Positions 1-8,319 of a stretch of DNA of 64,000 nt are shown piece by piece. A program made the translations under genes and the position numbers. Position 1 is the stretch's first letter. Every line of letters begins with the position of its first letter. The stretch covers positions 17,025-81,024 of the forward strand of contig NZ_WUQY01000017.1 in the NCBI RefSeq assembly GCF_009829085.1, in the 5' to 3' direction. The notes beneath the pieces were generated by a model. It was given only the letters and a program-made list of their open reading frames with translations, was not told where the DNA came from and ran no database searches. The DNA is from Sphingobacterium bovisgrunnientis. Lineage in GTDB: Bacteria; Bacteroidota; Bacteroidia; Sphingobacteriales; Sphingobacteriaceae.

Positions 1-816
1 TTTAGAAATTACAATAATATCAGACTAATCTATTTTGTAGGAATCAATAGGATTAGCGATTCTGACAAGCATAAAGAGCTTAAAAGTAATATTAAATTTG
101 GTTTATACGGTGCCGAAAACAGTTCATTTGTCGAGATAGAAACTATTAATTGTGATAATTCGAATATAGCAACTCCATGGGAGATAGAGTTAGATCATTT
201 AAAAGGAATTCAGGAAGACATGGATGAAGCGTCTAGTTTTGTAATTGAAAGAATAAAAACTATAACTAGTTTTTCAAGTAAATCATTGAAAGGTGGCGCA
301 CAAAAAATTTTTTATCCTGATATATTAGGGAATGAATTAGAAATACGAAAAAATTCCGCATTCTTTAATGATAATGATTATTTTAAAAATGTAACTCAAT
401 CGGATGTTTATTTTACAATTTCTTGTGTTTTAAACAATATGAGAAACAACAGAGTTGACGGGCTTTACCAGACTAATTTTGTCAAAAATTTACTCGATCC
501 ATTTATTTTTAATCGTTTCAACGATGGAATCATTCAAGCAGCAATTCTTAGAGCAGCCAAGCCTGAGGAACTAAATTATTCATTTAGTCGAAAGAATTCT
601 GAGGACATGTTGATGCTTTTAAAGACTTTTGCAAAACATAGTGATGAATATCAAGGAGAAGCATTGTTAGAATTTCTACACGCTGTGGCGATTGGAAAGT
701 TGCGGTTATTTAAAGAGCATTATCGTCTTTTGATTGATGAGCTTAATGAAATTGAAAATGAACACATTAAGAGCTTGAGTAAGATAATTCTAAAAGTCTA
801 CAAGAAGAGTTTATAG
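1..816 (+). CDS. Hypothetical protein, 5' end outside window
   Basis: The frame is open from base 1 to the stop at 816, giving at least 271 residues, so the gene is cut by the window edge and the Met codon at 220 is probably internal. The visible part is soluble, charged and mostly helical toward the C-terminus, with no signal peptide or membrane segment. I do not recognise the family. It converges on the minus-strand gene ending at 821. Its place beside a conjugative element that carries defence genes makes further cargo plausible, but that is inference only. Confidence 0.6.
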   Translation, partial: FRNYNNIRLIYFVGINRISDSDKHKELKSNIKFGLYGAENSSFVEIETINCDNSNIATPWEIELDHLKGIQEDMDEASSFVIERIKTITSFSSKSLKGGAQKIFYPDILGNELEIRKNSAFFNDNDYFKNVTQSDVYFTISCVLNNMRNNRVDGLYQTNFVKNLLDPFIFNRFNDGIIQAAILRAAKPEELNYSFSRKNSEDMLMLLKTFAKHSDEYQGEALLEFLHAVAIGKLRLFKEHYRLLIDELNEIENEHIKSLSKIILKVYKKSL

Positions 817-820
817 AAGA

Positions 821-1225
821 TTAAATTAAGAAATTGCCATTGGCAGCCCTGTCAATGGCTTTTTTGAATAATCCCCCATCACTACCAATTAGTAAATAGC
901 TCGAAAAGCCAGTATCTAAAAGCCTCTTGCCGACTTTCTCATTGTCAATATCACTATGGGCAATAAGTTTAATTTTGGGGTATTTTGTTCTGAATTCCTG
1001 AAGTTGCGCCAATATATTTTTGTCGTAAAAGTCGAGGTCAAAAATACAAACATTTGGTAGTTCATTTAATGAAGACAATTGTGAAAATCCTTCAGCAATG
1101 TTTTCTGATCGGAACAGCACTTCAAATCCCGAAGCAATGAGGTCATTACAAATGCAATCCAGAATAGGACTTTTATCATTGATAAATGCGAGGTTGATTT
1201 TTTGTTGTGCAATACCAGTTTCCAT
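821..1225 (-). CDS. Stand-alone receiver-like protein
   Basis: This 134-residue protein has an alternating beta/alpha layout like a response-regulator receiver: an N-terminal strand ending in Asn-Asp, a central FDLDFYD strand where the phosphoacceptor Asp would sit, then an AHSD strand. The conserved Lys near the end is not obvious, so phosphorylation is uncertain. There is no DNA-binding domain. I chose the Met at 1225; an in-frame extension to 1306 is Cys-rich and overlaps a hairpin, so it is unlikely to be translated. It lies just beyond the tra operon and may be an element regulator. The receiver assignment rests on pattern only. Confidence 0.5.
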   Translation of the reverse strand: METGIAQQKINLAFINDKSPILDCICNDLIASGFEVLFRSENIAEGFSQLSSLNELPNVCIFDLDFYDKNILAQLQEFRTKYPKIKLIAHSDIDNEKVGKRLLDTGFSSYLLIGSDGGLFKKAIDRAANGNFLI

Positions 1226-1602
1226 ATACAATATCTTTTTAGATGTGATGTAGCTCTGCACAAAAATAGAGCGCAGGCAACTACACTTACACCGACATTG
1301 AGGCACTGGTATACCCGACTACGAATAAGCGAGCGCCCACGCCTATGGCATGAGCGTTCTTCCTTATTGTCCCGTAGTCTTAAAAATTACCAGTTTTCAA
1401 TGTGGGACTTAAAGTAAAAACACTTTAAGATTTTTCTATATGTTACTACAAAGATAGTAAAGTGCTTCCGATACGAAAACACAATCTTCATAAAATTTGC
1501 TTATATGTGAGCAGTACTATTGATATGTTCGATACCCTTATAAAACATAAAATCGGATAATTTTATGTTATCCGATTTACTATAAAAAGGTATTTATAAA
1601 AA
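1226..1602. other. Intergenic region with structured sequence
   Basis: No convincing gene is seen in these 377 bases. The first half holds the hairpin described at 1317-1379. The second half is AT-rich and probably carries the promoter of the receiver-like gene on the minus strand. The overlapping short plus-strand frame at 1202-1417 has no recognisable protein features. Confidence 0.5.
1317..1379. repeat. Branched inverted repeat / hairpin
   Basis: GACTACG at 1317-1323 pairs with CGTAGTC at 1373-1379. AATAAG at 1324-1329 pairs with CTTATT at 1363-1368. Inside these, GCC-TAT-GGC at 1341-1349 gives a small inner hairpin. The block is more GC-rich than its surroundings. It could be a structured RNA, a protein-binding site or part of the mobile element's end. 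No T-rich tail marks it as a simple terminator. Confidence 0.5.
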
Positions 1603-1932
1603 CTATTTACCTTGAACAGGTTGTTCGATGCTTGCTTTTTCCTTCTCTTTTTTTTCATTTGAATAAGCCCACAAGGCTAGTAATCCGAAAATTATCATGG
1701 CGTAAGCTATCCATTTTCCGACCCTTTCGATTAGCTTAATGAAGACAGAACTTTCATAAGATGAAAAGCCTTCGGCTCCTGTTGGACTACGTCTGTAAAA
1801 CTTTCTTCTATTAATCCAGTAACGAAGTGCCAATCCTCCAATCAAAAATAGAATTCCGATAACCAATGACGCAATCATAATAAAAGCTTTAAAACTACCT
1901 TTTAAAAATACGAAAAATTTTGCTTTGACCAT
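1603..1932 (-). CDS. Small inner-membrane protein downstream of traQ
   Basis: The 109-residue product has two clear membrane helices, at about residues 15-37 and 72-90. Between them is a basic stretch (RYWINRRKFYRR), and the tail is short and charged. Similar small membrane proteins commonly sit at the distal end of Bacteroidetes tra operons, but I know of no assigned function. A strong hairpin between traQ and this gene suggests it is only partly co-transcribed with the tra genes. Confidence 0.6.
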   Translation of the reverse strand: MVKAKFFVFLKGSFKAFIMIASLVIGILFLIGGLALRYWINRRKFYRRSPTGAEGFSSYESSVFIKLIERVGKWIAYAMIIFGLLALWAYSNEKKEKEKASIEQPVQGK

Positions 1933-1944
1933 TTCACAAAAAGA

Positions 1945-1973
1945 AGAAATCCTGCTTTTTGGGCAGGATTTCT
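1945..1973 (-). terminator. Terminator at the end of the tra operon
   Basis: An 11-bp perfect inverted repeat (AGAAATCCTGC at 1945-1955, GCAGGATTTCT at 1963-1973) lies just after the traQ stop. On the minus strand it is followed by a T-rich tract (TCTTCTTTTT), as expected for intrinsic termination. Confidence 0.8.
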
Positions 1974-1980
1974 ATCCCTC

Positions 1981-2415
1981 TTAATTAACGCTGTTAAACT
2001 GGAAATTCAATTGTTTTTCATTCCCAAAGCTATCCGAAATCCAAATATCAAAGGCTTGCGATATTGTTGAATTTGAAGTGTAATACAAGCGAAATTGTTC
2101 GGTGGGCAAAGAGTAGAGGTCATTTGGTAGATAAGGGTCATCATTGTAATACTGCAATATTCCCTTTCCATCAAATTGGAAGTAGCGTAAATAGTATTGC
2201 GTATTATGGTAATTGCCTGTACGCTGAACGGTAATGCGTATTTCTATGGTTTGTCCATTGGCAACCTCTTTAGGTATCGGCATTACATTAATTTCGAAAG
2301 GAAAATCGTTTTGTATTTCGAGCCCGTCATCTTTGCTACAAGATACCAGTGTAAAGGATGCTGAAAGGATTAGCAGTAGCAATCCTGTTTTTAATTTGTT
2401 GAATATTGCTGTCAT
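1981..2415 (-). CDS. traQ: TraQ-like lipoprotein (DUF3872)
   Basis: The 144-residue protein starts with a lipoprotein signal peptide ending in a lipobox (LVSC, about residues 23-26). The rest resembles the DUF3872 family, which carries the name TraQ in CTnDOT-like elements. It follows traO with a short gap in the usual tra order, so it is probably an envelope component of the conjugation machine. The identification uses both gene order and sequence character. Confidence 0.75.
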   Translation of the reverse strand: MTAIFNKLKTGLLLLILSASFTLVSCSKDDGLEIQNDFPFEINVMPIPKEVANGQTIEIRITVQRTGNYHNTQYYLRYFQFDGKGILQYYNDDPYLPNDLYSLPTEQFRLYYTSNSTISQAFDIWISDSFGNEKQLNFQFNSVN

Positions 2416-2427
2416 GTTTTTCTATTT

Positions 2428-2988
2428 TTAAAAGTTAAATCGTAATCCAACGCCTCCCGATGGTCGGAACTGTTCGAGATCTGTACCCCACAAAACTTTT
2501 GTGCGTCCTTGTAGAATCACCACAAATCTGTCTGATAGATAGGTTTCAAAGCTCAGTCGTCCACCAGCTCCGTATATGAAATTATCCTCTGTCAGTATCT
2601 TTGAACCATCATACAATAATGTTTCTCCACGATTGATGGTTTCATAACCAATCACTCCTGTTAATGCGAAATTCAGCGTGATATTTTTTCGGGTATCGCC
2701 TAATATAAAAAAGCTGTAACCACCTTCAGCGGTATACGTTTCCTGTGGTATTTTTAGGTTTTTATAATTTTGGAATTGATGGGTGTATTCCAATGCCCAC
2801 AGCTGATAATTGCCGTTTTTTCCATTGATAGTCATTCCAATATTGATGTAGTAATCATTTCCGATTTTATCATTGGACAATATTCCTGTACTAACTTCCA
2901 GTCCTTTCTGCTTTGGTACCATTCGTTGTGCCTGTGTTACCGTGATGGCCAAAAAGAGGAGCATCACGGTATAGATATATTTTTTCAT
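2428..2988 (-). CDS. traO: Conjugative transposon protein TraO
   Basis: This 186-residue protein has an N-terminal signal peptide (about residues 1-20, ending TQA). The rest is rich in beta strands and ends with an aromatic residue (LRFNF), typical of small outer-membrane barrels. Its size and its place between traN and traQ match TraO, an outer-membrane-associated part of the CTnDOT-type apparatus. It is about 20 bases downstream of traN in the same transcription unit. Confidence 0.8.
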   Translation of the reverse strand: MKKYIYTVMLLFLAITVTQAQRMVPKQKGLEVSTGILSNDKIGNDYYINIGMTINGKNGNYQLWALEYTHQFQNYKNLKIPQETYTAEGGYSFFILGDTRKNITLNFALTGVIGYETINRGETLLYDGSKILTEDNFIYGAGGRLSFETYLSDRFVVILQGRTKVLWGTDLEQFRPSGGVGLRFNF

Positions 2989-3009
2989 TGTACTTTACTT
3001 TTAGGATTA

Positions 3010-3903
3010 TTAAAATTTCAGGTGCATATCGTTAATCAAGTGAGCTTTGATTAAATCTGAATTTTCCACCTGAAGGGTTTGGTGTCTTCCGCCATTTCTC
3101 TCAAATATTTCAATCAGCAGTACCTTGTCATCGGCAATCGTGAATTGATCTAATAAAAACACATTCTGCTGGGTAGATTGTCCTGAAATTTCTGTAAGAG
3201 GCTTATACGTTCGAAGCGGTATCATCGTGCGTTCCTGTACCACTGTTCGGCTAGCTACTTTCTTATCGACAACTTTGAAATTGATAAAATCAATCTGAAA
3301 AGGCACATTCGTTTTGTTTTTCAATCCGGTGTGGAAATAGTATTTGCCATTGTGGATATAAATTCCTTTTAGGATAAACTGAATACCGAAACTTTTAGCT
3401 CCAATATGCTTAACTATACGTTTGTCCTTGTTGTAGATGGTTTCTAAAAGCAGACCGGCTAGTGATGGCGAATTGTTGCCTAATTCTTCAAAAAGAACAT
3501 CGTTTCCATTGGCTTTGTCTACCGATTTTTGCATCGTCAAAAGATCATAACTCAATACGTCAGGATAAGGGCTGTAAAACACGTTGAAGCTGTAAAAACG
3601 TCCGTCATTGGTAATCACCGAAAAGTTGGTTTCAGTTTCAAAATCTCTTATTGATGCTTTTATTCGCAGCACATTTTCCGCATCTTCTGCTTTTCCTGCT
3701 ATGAGGTAGTCACTTCCCAAATCCACATAACGTATAGCCGTTGGAAAAATTAGATGAGAAGTTTTGTCGTAGGTAACTTCCATGCGGTAAGGTTCTATCT
3801 TACCTAGTGTAAGAGGTTCTTTGGTGCTTTCTTGAGCATAAGATTGTACGGAAAAGCCGAATATCAGGGCGATTAACCAAAAGGTTTTTAAATGATTTTT
3901 CAT
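3010..3903 (-). CDS. traN: Conjugative transposon protein TraN (DUF4138)
   Basis: The start at 3903 was chosen because it gives a clean signal peptide (MKNHLKTFWLIALIFGF, cleaved near QSYAQ); an in-frame extension to 3930 adds only basic residues. The mature part, about 275 residues, is beta-rich and matches the DUF4138/TraN family, a periplasmic VirB9-like component. It lies between traM and traO as in CTnDOT. Its start is only 27 bases past the traM stop. Confidence 0.85.
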   Translation of the reverse strand: MKNHLKTFWLIALIFGFSVQSYAQESTKEPLTLGKIEPYRMEVTYDKTSHLIFPTAIRYVDLGSDYLIAGKAEDAENVLRIKASIRDFETETNFSVITNDGRFYSFNVFYSPYPDVLSYDLLTMQKSVDKANGNDVLFEELGNNSPSLAGLLLETIYNKDKRIVKHIGAKSFGIQFILKGIYIHNGKYYFHTGLKNKTNVPFQIDFINFKVVDKKVASRTVVQERTMIPLRTYKPLTEISGQSTQQNVFLLDQFTIADDKVLLIEIFERNGGRHQTLQVENSDLIKAHLINDMHLKF

Positions 3904-3929
3904 CTTTTTAATTTTTTTATAATTCCACA

Positions 3930-5261
3930 TTATTTTTTAGAGACCAAGAATACTTGATGCCCTGCCTTTAGGCTTACTTTGGGTGTTCTTACTTTTTTAG
4001 ATAAATAACCCGAAATACCTTGTACGACGCCACGACTTAAATCTGCGGCAATCTGCTGTCCGGCATTTTGTGTAAGCATCAGACTGGTTCCGCCTGTTTG
4101 GCTCATGTTTCCTGCCATTTCAGTTAGAGCATTCATTTCGGGCGAATACGGAACATACAAACCTTGTTGCCCGTCCAGATCGTAAATCGTAATATCTACG
4201 GGGATGATATTTCCATCTAATTCTACAGACGTAATTTTTAGCTGTAAACGTCTGCTTTGAAATTTAGCATTCGCAGTAACAATAGTTCCTTTCGGAATCG
4301 TACGCTCAGGTGTTTGAGCAGCTTCCAATAAACGCAATCTCACACCAGTTTCACCGATAACCGTTTGCGCATCATGTACACAAGCTTTTATACTGTTTTT
4401 AGGTTGTACAACTTGTTCCACAGAGCCTGCAGTATAAAAACCACGGTTTCTGCTTTCACTCCAATTTTCCAAAAAAGCACTATCGGTAGGTTCACGATAT
4501 AAGGCTGATACGGTATTCTTTCTTACGGACGCAAAAGACACAAAATGCTCTTTTTGGTTCGAAGCTTTTACAGTGAAATTTTCAATAGGAACAACCTTTG
4601 TGTTTTCTGTATTTGTACCTGAAGGAAGATACTTTGCTGCCATTTGATAGGACTTTTCCATTAAAGCCAATTGATCGTCTACGGTTGCAACTTTGGGTAC
4701 ATCTTTTTCTGCCAATTGTTCTTTTAAATCATCCACTTGCTTGCGGAGTTCGATAGCTTCCGAATTATCTTCCTCATAGAATGAACCCAATGTGTTTTGC
4801 ATATTTCGGTAACTGTTCAATCCAGCATTGTTGTTTCTTCCTGAGCTTCTGTAACCGTAACCGTACCTTTCTTCGTCAGCGTAGGATTCATCGGTAAATT
4901 CATCCTTATCTTCAGTATTCCAATAGTCAGACAAAGAGGTAAGTGCATTGCGTTTTTCTTGTTCTTTATTCTGAAACATTTCTTGCTCATAAGCTTTACC
5001 CTTGTCATCGGGCATTGCTGCATCGGTAGCTTGTGGAACGACATCATTTAATCCGATATTTTCTAGTGCTTTTTTGTCTTCGGATGGTTTAAAGATGAGG
5101 TACATACAACCTGCGAAAACGACTGCCATTAAACCGAATATCAGCGGCTTTTTCAGCTTTTCTTGCGTATCTTGTGTGCTGTTTTGTAACACATCAACGG
5201 TCTTTTTCGGGATTCCCTCGGTTACCCGAACGACCGATTTTTTGTTTTCATTTTCTTTCAT
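3930..5261 (-). CDS. traM: Conjugative transposon protein TraM
   Basis: This 443-residue protein has a short cytoplasmic N-terminus and one membrane helix at about residues 40-60. A long acidic, coiled-coil-like linker follows (DDLKEQLAEKD). The C-terminal domain contains the PKGTIVTANAKF-type strand and a final repeat-rich module ending HQVFLVSKK. The layout matches TraM, a VirB10-like scaffold spanning the envelope. It is translationally close to traL upstream and traN downstream. Confidence 0.85.
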   Translation of the reverse strand: MKENENKKSVVRVTEGIPKKTVDVLQNSTQDTQEKLKKPLIFGLMAVVFAGCMYLIFKPSEDKKALENIGLNDVVPQATDAAMPDDKGKAYEQEMFQNKEQEKRNALTSLSDYWNTEDKDEFTDESYADEERYGYGYRSSGRNNNAGLNSYRNMQNTLGSFYEEDNSEAIELRKQVDDLKEQLAEKDVPKVATVDDQLALMEKSYQMAAKYLPSGTNTENTKVVPIENFTVKASNQKEHFVSFASVRKNTVSALYREPTDSAFLENWSESRNRGFYTAGSVEQVVQPKNSIKACVHDAQTVIGETGVRLRLLEAAQTPERTIPKGTIVTANAKFQSRRLQLKITSVELDGNIIPVDITIYDLDGQQGLYVPYSPEMNALTEMAGNMSQTGGTSLMLTQNAGQQIAADLSRGVVQGISGYLSKKVRTPKVSLKAGHQVFLVSKK

Positions 5262-5269
5262 AAATCTCA

Positions 5270-5542
5270 TTATTTAAATGTTGATAAGGTGTCCTGCAAT
5301 CGTGTAGAAGTTTCCTTCTTTTTATGCACCGGATTTTCGATATGCTTGATGTTAACGATCTCATTGGAAGTAGCTACATCATACCATACGTTCCAAATGA
5401 CAGCTGCGGTTAGCAAGAGGTACCCTATAAAAAAGTATAAGGTGAATTGCCTTTGTTTCTTTAGCGGTAGAACTCGAAATCGATTATCCAGCCTGTCAAA
5501 ATACTGCTCTATATGTGCTCTTAATTTTTTCATGCTTTTCAA
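5270..5542 (-). CDS. traL: TraL-like small membrane protein
   Basis: The 90-residue protein has a basic N-terminus, one membrane helix at about residues 33-52 (TLYFFIGYLLLTAAVIWNVW) and a short periplasmic tail. Size, topology and position directly before traM fit TraL of CTnDOT-like elements. Met4 is an alternative start. Its exact role in the transfer apparatus is not known. Confidence 0.65.
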   Translation of the reverse strand: MKSMKKLRAHIEQYFDRLDNRFRVLPLKKQRQFTLYFFIGYLLLTAAVIWNVWYDVATSNEIVNIKHIENPVHKKKETSTRLQDTLSTFK

Positions 5543-5550
5543 ATTTTTGA

Positions 5551-5985
5551 TTATCGCATTTTAAATTGCCTGTTTCGAGAGGGTAATTCCTGTGTAGGTT
5601 TATCGGATACTAAGGCGATGGCTTCTTTTCTGGTTGGTAAAGTCTCTGTGGAAAGAACTTTTAATTCCAATTTTTTCATTGAATGTCCATATTGGTCTTT
5701 CCGTTCAATTTCCAGTTTGCGCACATCAAATTTTCCGTTTTCGTGTGATAACCACATATTGCAACTTACTTTAGGCTTGTCCTCTCCATTCCATTCTAGA
5801 AAAGTTTGTATAGGTAATAAATCAGGATACAATAGTTTGTTCGTACCATTCTTGCAAGCCTCCAAAAACTTACTGATGCTGTCCTTGATTTTGTCGGGAT
5901 AAGCAGCTTGTGTGAGAAAATAACCGTCATACCCTTTGTCGGTCAGCGTTTATGCAAATTTGTCTAAATCAAGTAACTGTTTCAT
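5551..5985 (-). pseudogene. Small tra-operon gene with a nonsense codon
   Basis: A Met at 5985 begins MKQLLDLDKFA, then a TAA interrupts at codon 12 (5950-5952). The same frame continues with TLTDKGYDGYF and on to the stop at 5551, about 145 codons in all. A single CAA to TAA change would explain the break. Translation could restart only at the Met near 5865. The protein is soluble, with no signal, and of unknown function. It lies between traK and traL, where it would otherwise be co-transcribed. Confidence 0.65.
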
Positions 5986-5996
5986 AGTATTCGTTT

Positions 5997-6620
5997 TTAA
6001 CGTTCAATGACTTCGATATCCCTGTTTTCTACGACTGCAAATTTTTCGATATTAAATCCTTGGGGATTGTTATCCGAGCGAACAGAGTTTAAGAGGTTGC
6101 ACGAGGTAATCAGATTACGTTTGGTCACATTGCTCGAACGGATAATGAATTGTTTGGCATAGGTTCGTACCGAATAAGGATAGGTGTCGAAATTGCAAAC
6201 GACACTGTCAACCTCTATGCGCTGTTGTACGTTACCCGAAATAATGCGACTGTAATAGCCTTTTTCTGATAAGTCTTTGTAATAATCAAAAGCGCTTTTA
6301 TCGGCAAGATTGAAGGCTCTTTTCATGTTACTTTCAATAGCATTTTTGTCAGGAGCGAGGGTAAAAAAGAGTTCGTGAAATCTTCGTACGTGTTCTCTCG
6401 CTTCCACAGGTCTGTTGATACTTGCGTCTTGTGATAAAGCCAACATCAACGATTTGCCATTATCCAAGACATAAACTTTTTGGCGTTGCTGCTCCGCAAA
6501 GCTGTAGGACTGCCAAACGGCATATCCTACAATACTTATACAGAGTACGGCAAATACTAGGGCGTACAGCCTGATTTGGCGAAAACTATTTTCAATATTT
6601 CTTAATGTTTTAAATTCCAT
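5997..6620 (-). CDS. traK: Conjugative transposon protein TraK
   Basis: The 207-residue protein has a short N-terminal cytoplasmic tail, a membrane helix at about residues 18-38 and a mixed periplasmic domain. This is the VirB8-like layout of TraK. It ends with an acidic/basic stretch (VVENRDIEVIER). It sits 21 bases after traJ, in the conserved order J-K-L. Confidence 0.85.
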   Translation of the reverse strand: MEFKTLRNIENSFRQIRLYALVFAVLCISIVGYAVWQSYSFAEQQRQKVYVLDNGKSLMLALSQDASINRPVEAREHVRRFHELFFTLAPDKNAIESNMKRAFNLADKSAFDYYKDLSEKGYYSRIISGNVQQRIEVDSVVCNFDTYPYSVRTYAKQFIIRSSNVTKRNLITSCNLLNSVRSDNNPQGFNIEKFAVVENRDIEVIER

Positions 6621-6641
6621 TTTCTTAATGTTTGATTGTTT

Positions 6642-7637
6642 TTATTTTCCCATCAATTTGCCACCGATGTTTCCCACGGCTGAACCAGCTCCGGCTCCAG
6701 CAATATTTCCGGCTTTCATTGCAGATTGATTTACATTTCGAGTAAAGTTTCCAGCTCCACCAGCTTGAATAATCCAGCCTGTTACCGTTGGTATTGTGAA
6801 ATAACCTACAATACCGATAATCATAAAGATGATATACACGGTATTGCTGGTATCAGGTATATAAGTTGGATCGGCTAGCATGGCTATATCTCGTTCGAGT
6901 ATCAGCGATTGTATCCTGGCAAGCATCGAACTAAATAAATCGGATACTGGTAACCAGAGATAAACACTGACATATCTTGTAATCCACTGTGTGAGCGTTG
7001 ACTGAAAACCATCCCATACCGATATAGCAAAAGCGATTGGCCCGAGTATGGAAAGAACGATCAAAAAGAAGGTTCGTATGGTGTCAATCACCAAAGCAGC
7101 AGCTTGAAAAAGTATTTCCAATAAATTGCGAAACCAATCTTTTAGTGCTTTCTCGACTTGATAAGCCGTTCTATCCATATACATTCCTGCCATTGTTCCG
7201 ATGTCAGACGGAGACCAGCCTAGTTCGTCCAGTTTTTTATCAAACTCTTCATCTGATACCATATAAGCAGTTTCTGGATTTCTGACCATTGCCTCATACT
7301 CCAATCGGTCTTTTTGCTCTTGTAATTTGTTCAGGTCAAGTACTTGATGTTCGAGTATGCCGTGAGTTCCAGTAACAATCGGACTTAGCACGGCATTTAT
7401 AGTTCCCAAAACGATGGTCGGAAAAAACATGATACACAATCCTAAAGCAAACGGACGTAGCAGTGGAAAGACATCAATTGGTTCGGCACGAGCTAAAGCT
7501 TGCCAAACTTTTAATGCCACATAGAACAATGCACCTAATCCAGCCAAACCTTTAGCTACCGCCGCCATGTCACCAGCAAGTGGCATCATGTCGTCATAAA
7601 GCGATCGTAGGAGTTCGTGAAGATTATCCCATTCCAT
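6642..7637 (-). CDS. traJ: Conjugative transposon protein TraJ
   Basis: This 331-residue polytopic protein has several hydrophobic helices (about residues 25-55, 75-95, 180-210 and 265-290) and a Gly/Ala-rich C-terminus (AGAGAGSAVGNIGG). Size and topology match TraJ, the VirB6-like inner-membrane channel component. It starts 3 bases after the traI stop, so the two are tightly coupled. Confidence 0.85.
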   Translation of the reverse strand: MEWDNLHELLRSLYDDMMPLAGDMAAVAKGLAGLGALFYVALKVWQALARAEPIDVFPLLRPFALGLCIMFFPTIVLGTINAVLSPIVTGTHGILEHQVLDLNKLQEQKDRLEYEAMVRNPETAYMVSDEEFDKKLDELGWSPSDIGTMAGMYMDRTAYQVEKALKDWFRNLLEILFQAAALVIDTIRTFFLIVLSILGPIAFAISVWDGFQSTLTQWITRYVSVYLWLPVSDLFSSMLARIQSLILERDIAMLADPTYIPDTSNTVYIIFMIIGIVGYFTIPTVTGWIIQAGGAGNFTRNVNQSAMKAGNIAGAGAGSAVGNIGGKLMGK

Positions 7638-7639
7638 CT

Positions 7640-8272
7640 TTACCAGTATTTTTGGTTAGCAGTCCCGTACAGATCAAGTACTCTTTTGGCATCATTTTTC
7701 TTTTTAGCTCTTAGGTAGCTTACGGAAATGTTCTTATTGGTGTAGTAGCGTACCAAACTGTGGTATTCTTTAATCTCGTTGTACACGCGGTCAATAATAT
7801 CCATGCGTTCTTTGTCGTTCAGTGACAAGCTTGAAGAGGTTACAATCTGTTTCAATTCTTTCAACAGTTCACTACTTTCATTGAGTAATGCAGAATAACC
7901 GTTACCAATAGCGACCAATTCCTGTGGCGAGAAATTTTGATCATTCATCATTTTGCCAAAATTCTGCACATACATTTCCGAAACATCGCCTACTAACAAT
8001 ACCGTTTGTTGAACTTTTCGGGCATCTTTTACAAGATTGTTGATCGCTTTTAGTTTATCGTAATATTCCTTTCCTTGGTCATACATTTTCTTTACTTCGT
8101 TGAAGTTTTTTACCACGTTGCTCACCGTCGCAGAAGTTTGTATGATTTCGTTTGCGGAGTTGAGAATACCCGATGCCAGATTTGCAGGATCGGTAACTAC
8201 AAATTGGGCTTTTGCTGAAGGTGCTGCGATTAGCATCAATGCTGTGCACAGCAGATAAATTACTTTTTTCAT
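7640..8272 (-). CDS. traI: TraI (DUF4141)
   Basis: A signal peptide (MKKVIYLLCTALMLIAAPSAKA) leads a mostly helical, 210-residue periplasmic protein. A long coiled-coil-like stretch runs through residues 40-110. This fits the DUF4141/TraI family, which resembles VirB5. The order traG-traI-traJ is that of CTnDOT-type operons. Confidence 0.8.
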   Translation of the reverse strand: MKKVIYLLCTALMLIAAPSAKAQFVVTDPANLASGILNSANEIIQTSATVSNVVKNFNEVKKMYDQGKEYYDKLKAINNLVKDARKVQQTVLLVGDVSEMYVQNFGKMMNDQNFSPQELVAIGNGYSALLNESSELLKELKQIVTSSSLSLNDKERMDIIDRVYNEIKEYHSLVRYYTNKNISVSYLRAKKKNDAKRVLDLYGTANQKYW

Positions 8273-8319
8273 TATTTCTGATTTTTTAAGTTGAGCTTTT
8301 ACAAGCTCATTGTTAATGA

